In this document: one piece after another, positions 7,020 through 8,850 of the stretch
Position numbering within the stretch: the first letter of the stretch is position 1
How the letters are laid out: each line of letters begins with the position of its first letter
Origin: Candidatus Poribacteria bacterium
Lineage (GTDB): Bacteria > Poribacteria > WGA-4E > WGA-3G
Length of the DNA: 8,850 nucleotides
Assembly (NCBI GenBank): GCA_009845505.1
Contig: VXZL01000615.1
Location: forward strand, 1-8,850
Direction: 5' to 3'
Program-made: the position numbers and the translations under genes
Notes under the pieces: model-generated
Told to the model about the DNA's origin: nothing
The model's database searches: none
The model's input: the letters and a program-made list of their open reading frames with translations, nothing else

Positions 7020-8066
7020 CTACGAGGCATCCTCCGACTCTTGAATTTTTGCTTCAAGTTCAGCAACTCGTTTTTGGAGTTTTGCGAATTCTGGGAGCAA
7101 TTCAGGCAATTTACGGGTCGCGGCGTGGATTCGCAATTCCTGTTTATGTGGACGCGCTGGAAATCCAGAAAGATGACTTCCGGGCGGCATATCCTTTGTG
7201 ACTGCCGACTTGGCGTAAACAACGCTGTCCTCGCCAAGTGTCAGGTGCCCCGCGGCACCGCCATGCCCCGCGATATTCACCCGGTCACCGAGTATCGTAC
7301 TCCCAGCAATGCCGACTTGTGCTGCGAGGCAGCAATCTTCTCCAATGACGACGTTGTGTGCAATTTGAACGAGGTTATCCAGTTTGGTACCGCGTTTGAT
7401 AAGTGTTTCAGAAAGCGTTGCTCTGTCAATGGTGGTATTCGCGCCGATCTCAACATCATCCTCAATGACGACAGTACCAATCTGAGGGATTTTATGGTGC
7501 CGGTTGCTAACGGGCGCGAATCCGAAACCGTCGCTACCGATAACAGCACCGCAGTGGATGATCACACGGTCACCGATGGTTACCTCTTCACGGATACTGA
7601 CATGTGGATAGATGAGTCCATTGGCACCGATTTTAGAGCCTTCACCGATATAAACAAAAGGCTGGATGACAGTGTCATCTCCGATTTCGACGTTGTCTGC
7701 GATATAGGTAAACGCTTGGATTGAGACCCGCTCGCCAAGTTTGACATTTTTTCCTAAAATTGCTGTTTCATCGACCCCTGGAAGTGCGCGATGATTTTTG
7801 TCCCATGAGAACATTTCCAAGACTTTTACAAAAGCCCAGTATGGATTTTCAACACGAATCGTCGGCTTTCCGTTACCATTGACACCTTGACCGATGATAA
7901 TCGCGCCGGCTTGCGTCGTTGCAATAGCGGCGAGATATTTCGGGTTGGCAACAAAGGTAATGTGAGTCGGAAGTGCCTCATTGATTCCAGAAACGCCTGT
8001 AATTTCAATATCCCCATCCCCTGAGAGATCACCATTGAGGCGTTCACAAATTTCCTTAAGTTTCAT
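7020..8066 (-). CDS. lpxD: UDP-3-O-acylglucosamine N-acyltransferase LpxD
   Basis: LpxD adds the N-linked acyl chain to UDP-3-O-acylglucosamine from acyl-ACP, the third step of lipid A synthesis, in the cytoplasm. The 348 residues match the usual size (about 340). An N-terminal uridine-binding domain (about 1-98) has the typical DLSGDGDIEITGVSGINEA (13-31) and ITFVANPKYL (36-45). A long left-handed beta-helix of hexapeptide repeats follows (about 99-290), with GAVIGSDGFGF (173-183) and the catalytic histidine (His237) in LVQIAHNVVIG (232-242). A C-terminal helix with coiled-coil character ends the protein (about 317-345). The ATG has AAAGGA (8082-8087) 15 nt upstream, unusually far, but no other in-frame start exists. 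skp lies upstream, while the usual downstream fabZ and lpxA are replaced by the UbiA-family gene. Confidence 0.97.
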   Translation of the reverse strand: MKLKEICERLNGDLSGDGDIEITGVSGINEALPTHITFVANPKYLAAIATTQAGAIIIGQGVNGNGKPTIRVENPYWAFVKVLEMFSWDKNHRALPGVDETAILGKNVKLGERVSIQAFTYIADNVEIGDDTVIQPFVYIGEGSKIGANGLIYPHVSIREEVTIGDRVIIHCGAVIGSDGFGFAPVSNRHHKIPQIGTVVIEDDVEIGANTTIDRATLSETLIKRGTKLDNLVQIAHNVVIGEDCCLAAQVGIAGSTILGDRVNIAGHGGAAGHLTLGEDSVVYAKSAVTKDMPPGSHLSGFPARPHKQELRIHAATRKLPELLPEFAKLQKRVAELEAKIQESEDAS

Positions 8067-8147
8067 ACCATTTAGCCATAATCCTTTCTCCGTGGAACTG
8101 TATCGGGGTTATAAACCTTGACCACACGGAGTTTAGGCAGTGCTGTG

Positions 8148-8708
8148 TTATTCGGAGGTTTCGGCTTTTGCTTCGTTCATCAAGCCGATGAGCCGCTGTG
8201 TCAAATCAAATTCTTCTTTCACATAAAGCGTAATGAGCCGTTTTTCGAGGATAATGTCAAAGTTTTCGGATTCACCGACTTTGACAATCAGTTCTTGAAG
8301 GCTGTTGTAAATGGGTTCCATGAGCTCTTGCTCTTTTTCAAGCAGTGCCTGTTGCCCGATTTCGACCTCACGCTGGTATTCCTGTTGCTTGAGACGAATT
8401 TCGTTATCCAAATCCGCTGTCTGTGCCCGTTCGACAAAGAGTTCAGTTTTCGCCTTCTTTTCTTGAAGGGTCCGTATTTCTTCTCCAAGTGTATCCAACT
8501 TCGTTCTCAGGCGTTCACTTGCTGCTTTGAGTATGTCGGTGGCATCTGTTGCTTGTTGAGAACCTTCCAAAACCACTTGTGTGTTCACGACCCCGATTTT
8601 GAAAGATTCTTGACCGATACTTCCCGAACTGAGACAGAAAGCGGCGAAAAAAACGAATAATAATAGGGTTAGGCGTGCTTTGCAAGCCCCCAACTGAAAT
8701 GATTTCAT
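8148..8708 (-). CDS. OmpH/Skp-family periplasmic outer-membrane protein chaperone
   Basis: Skp-type chaperones form jellyfish-shaped trimers that hold unfolded outer-membrane proteins in the periplasm on their way to BamA. The 186 residues begin with a Sec signal peptide (basic start, hydrophobic core about 13-25, likely cleavage near 30-33). Then come the family's first strand FKIGVVNTQVVLEGS (36-50), a long Glu/Lys/Gln-rich coiled-coil hairpin (about 55-140) and the closing strands and helix ENFDIILEKRLITLYV (148-163) and FDLTQRLIGLMNE (167-179). A Cys at 25 follows Phe rather than a small residue, so a lipoprotein signal is unlikely. The ATG has AAAGGA 9 nt upstream, partly inside a small hairpin. 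Position between bamA and lpxD is the classical one. Confidence 0.9.
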   Translation of the reverse strand: MKSFQLGACKARLTLLLFVFFAAFCLSSGSIGQESFKIGVVNTQVVLEGSQQATDATDILKAASERLRTKLDTLGEEIRTLQEKKAKTELFVERAQTADLDNEIRLKQQEYQREVEIGQQALLEKEQELMEPIYNSLQELIVKVGESENFDIILEKRLITLYVKEEFDLTQRLIGLMNEAKAETSE

Positions 8709-8720
8709 AGTTCAGTGTCC

Positions 8721-8738
8721 TTTCTCTTGAAAGAGAAA
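8721..8738 (-). other. Small inverted repeat overlapping the skp Shine-Dalgarno region
   Basis: TTTCTCTT (8721-8728) and AAGAGAAA (8731-8738) are perfect 8-base inverted arms with two bases between. In RNA this gives a 7-bp stem with a 4-nt loop. The A residues of the AAAGGA ribosome-binding site (8718-8723) lie in the stem, with GGA just outside. It could modulate skp translation; the stem is A/U-rich and weak. Confidence 0.4.
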
Positions 8739-8767
8739 TTGGTAGTTGTGTCTCCTGAAATTGATGA

Positions 8768-8790
8768 GGACACCTGCAGAAGAGGTGTCC
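8768..8790 (-). other. Intergenic RNA hairpin between bamA and skp
   Basis: GGACACCT (8768-8775) and AGGTGTCC (8783-8790) are perfect 8-base inverted arms around a 7-nt loop, located 10 bp after the bamA stop. The stem is stable and half G/C, but the minus-strand continuation (tcatcaattt) lacks a clear U tract, so it is not a standard terminator. A partial terminator, an mRNA-processing site or a 3'-end stabiliser for the bamA message are possible. Confidence 0.5.
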
Positions 8791-8800
8791 AAAAGTACTC

Positions 8801-8850
8801 CTAAAAACCGGGACCAACAGTAAAGTGGATCTTACCCGCGGGTTCTCCGG
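8801..8850 (-). CDS. bamA: C-terminus of an Omp85/BamA outer-membrane beta-barrel (partial)
   Basis: Only the last 15 codons and the TAG stop (8801-8803) are inside the window; the rest continues past the right edge. They read GEPAGKIHFTVGPGF. Alternating hydrophobic residues and a final Phe are the beta-signal of the last strand of an outer-membrane barrel, and the GKIHFTVGPGF form is typical of BamA-family proteins. Direct linkage to ompH/skp and lpxD is the classical BamA neighbourhood, which supports the name more than the short peptide does. BamA is the core of the complex that inserts beta-barrel proteins into the outer membrane. Confidence 0.75.
   Translation of the reverse strand, partial: GEPAGKIHFTVGPGF

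Noticed and set aside
7014..7724. A 236-codon plus-strand frame opposite lpxD
   Set aside because: It is antisense to a well-supported LpxD. Its Asp/Asn-rich repetitive look follows from reading the hexapeptide-repeat codons backwards, and it has no recognisable domain or binding site.
8046..8078. A seven-codon ATG frame overlapping the lpxD start
   Set aside because: Its ATG is only 2 nt from the AAAGGA site, too close for normal initiation, and the peptide is too short to judge.
8088..8131. Inverted repeat CTCCGTG/CACGGAG with a 30-nt loop upstream of lpxD
   Set aside because: Seven-base arms that far apart are expected by chance, and there is no U tract or second stem to support a structure.
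8118..8660. A 180-codon plus-strand frame opposite skp
   Set aside because: It is Phe/Leu-rich because it is the complement of Glu/Lys-rich coiled-coil codons, and the minus-strand Skp reading has a signal peptide and family motifs.
8515..8817. A 100-codon minus-strand frame spanning the bamA-skp gap
   Set aside because: It is out of frame with both BamA and Skp, which have recognisable ends there, and reads through the hairpins with no known motif.

Overview
The window reads as a chromosomal segment of a Gram-negative (diderm) bacterium with medium GC content (roughly 45-50% by eye) and standard codons. It carries an outer-membrane and lipid A block (the C-terminus of bamA, an ompH/skp chaperone, lpxD) together with two archaeal-type ether-lipid enzymes. 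That mixture is known from parts of the FCB superphylum and related uncultured lineages. The PIG-L deacetylase at the left edge also fits groups such as Candidatus Poribacteria, where that family is abundant. The taxonomic guess is inference only.

Layout. Left edge, plus strand: the C-terminal part of a PIG-L/LmbE-type deacetylase (1-747), then a small membrane-anchored di-haem c-type cytochrome (767-1027). These converge, with only 3 bp between stop codons, on a long minus-strand block filling the rest of the window. In transcription order (right to left) the block reads: bamA end (8801-8850), ompH/skp (8148-8708), lpxD (7020-8066), a UbiA-family DGGGP synthase-like prenyltransferase (6117-6965), a SpoU/TrmH-type RNA methyltransferase with an unassigned N-terminal domain (4900-6120), a candidate 24-residue leader ORF (4778-4852), geranylgeranylglyceryl phosphate synthase (4017-4781, TTG start), grpE (3109-3945), dnaJ (1967-3088) and prmA (1031-1927).

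How the genes work together. BamA, Skp and LpxD are the familiar envelope-biogenesis neighbourhood. The usual next genes of that cluster (fabZ, lpxA) are not there; instead lpxD is followed by the DGGGPS-like gene, whose TGA stop overlaps the methyltransferase ATG as ATGA. A textbook sigma70-like promoter (TTGACA, 17 bp, TAAAAT) lies over the end of the methyltransferase gene. It should start a second transcript: leader ORF, GGGPS, grpE, dnaJ, prmA. GGGPS and the DGGGPS-like protein would catalyse successive steps making an ether-linked diprenylglyceryl phosphate. GrpE and DnaJ are DnaK co-chaperones (dnaK itself is not in the window), and PrmA methylates ribosomal protein L11.

The points most worth following are the two ether-lipid genes beside lipid A genes, the strong promoter with its short coupled leader ORF, the N-terminal domain on the methyltransferase, the duplicated coiled-coil segment in GrpE and the tiny di-haem cytochrome. 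No tRNA, rRNA, CRISPR, insertion sequence or phage signature was seen, and no intergenic gap is longer than about 120 bp.
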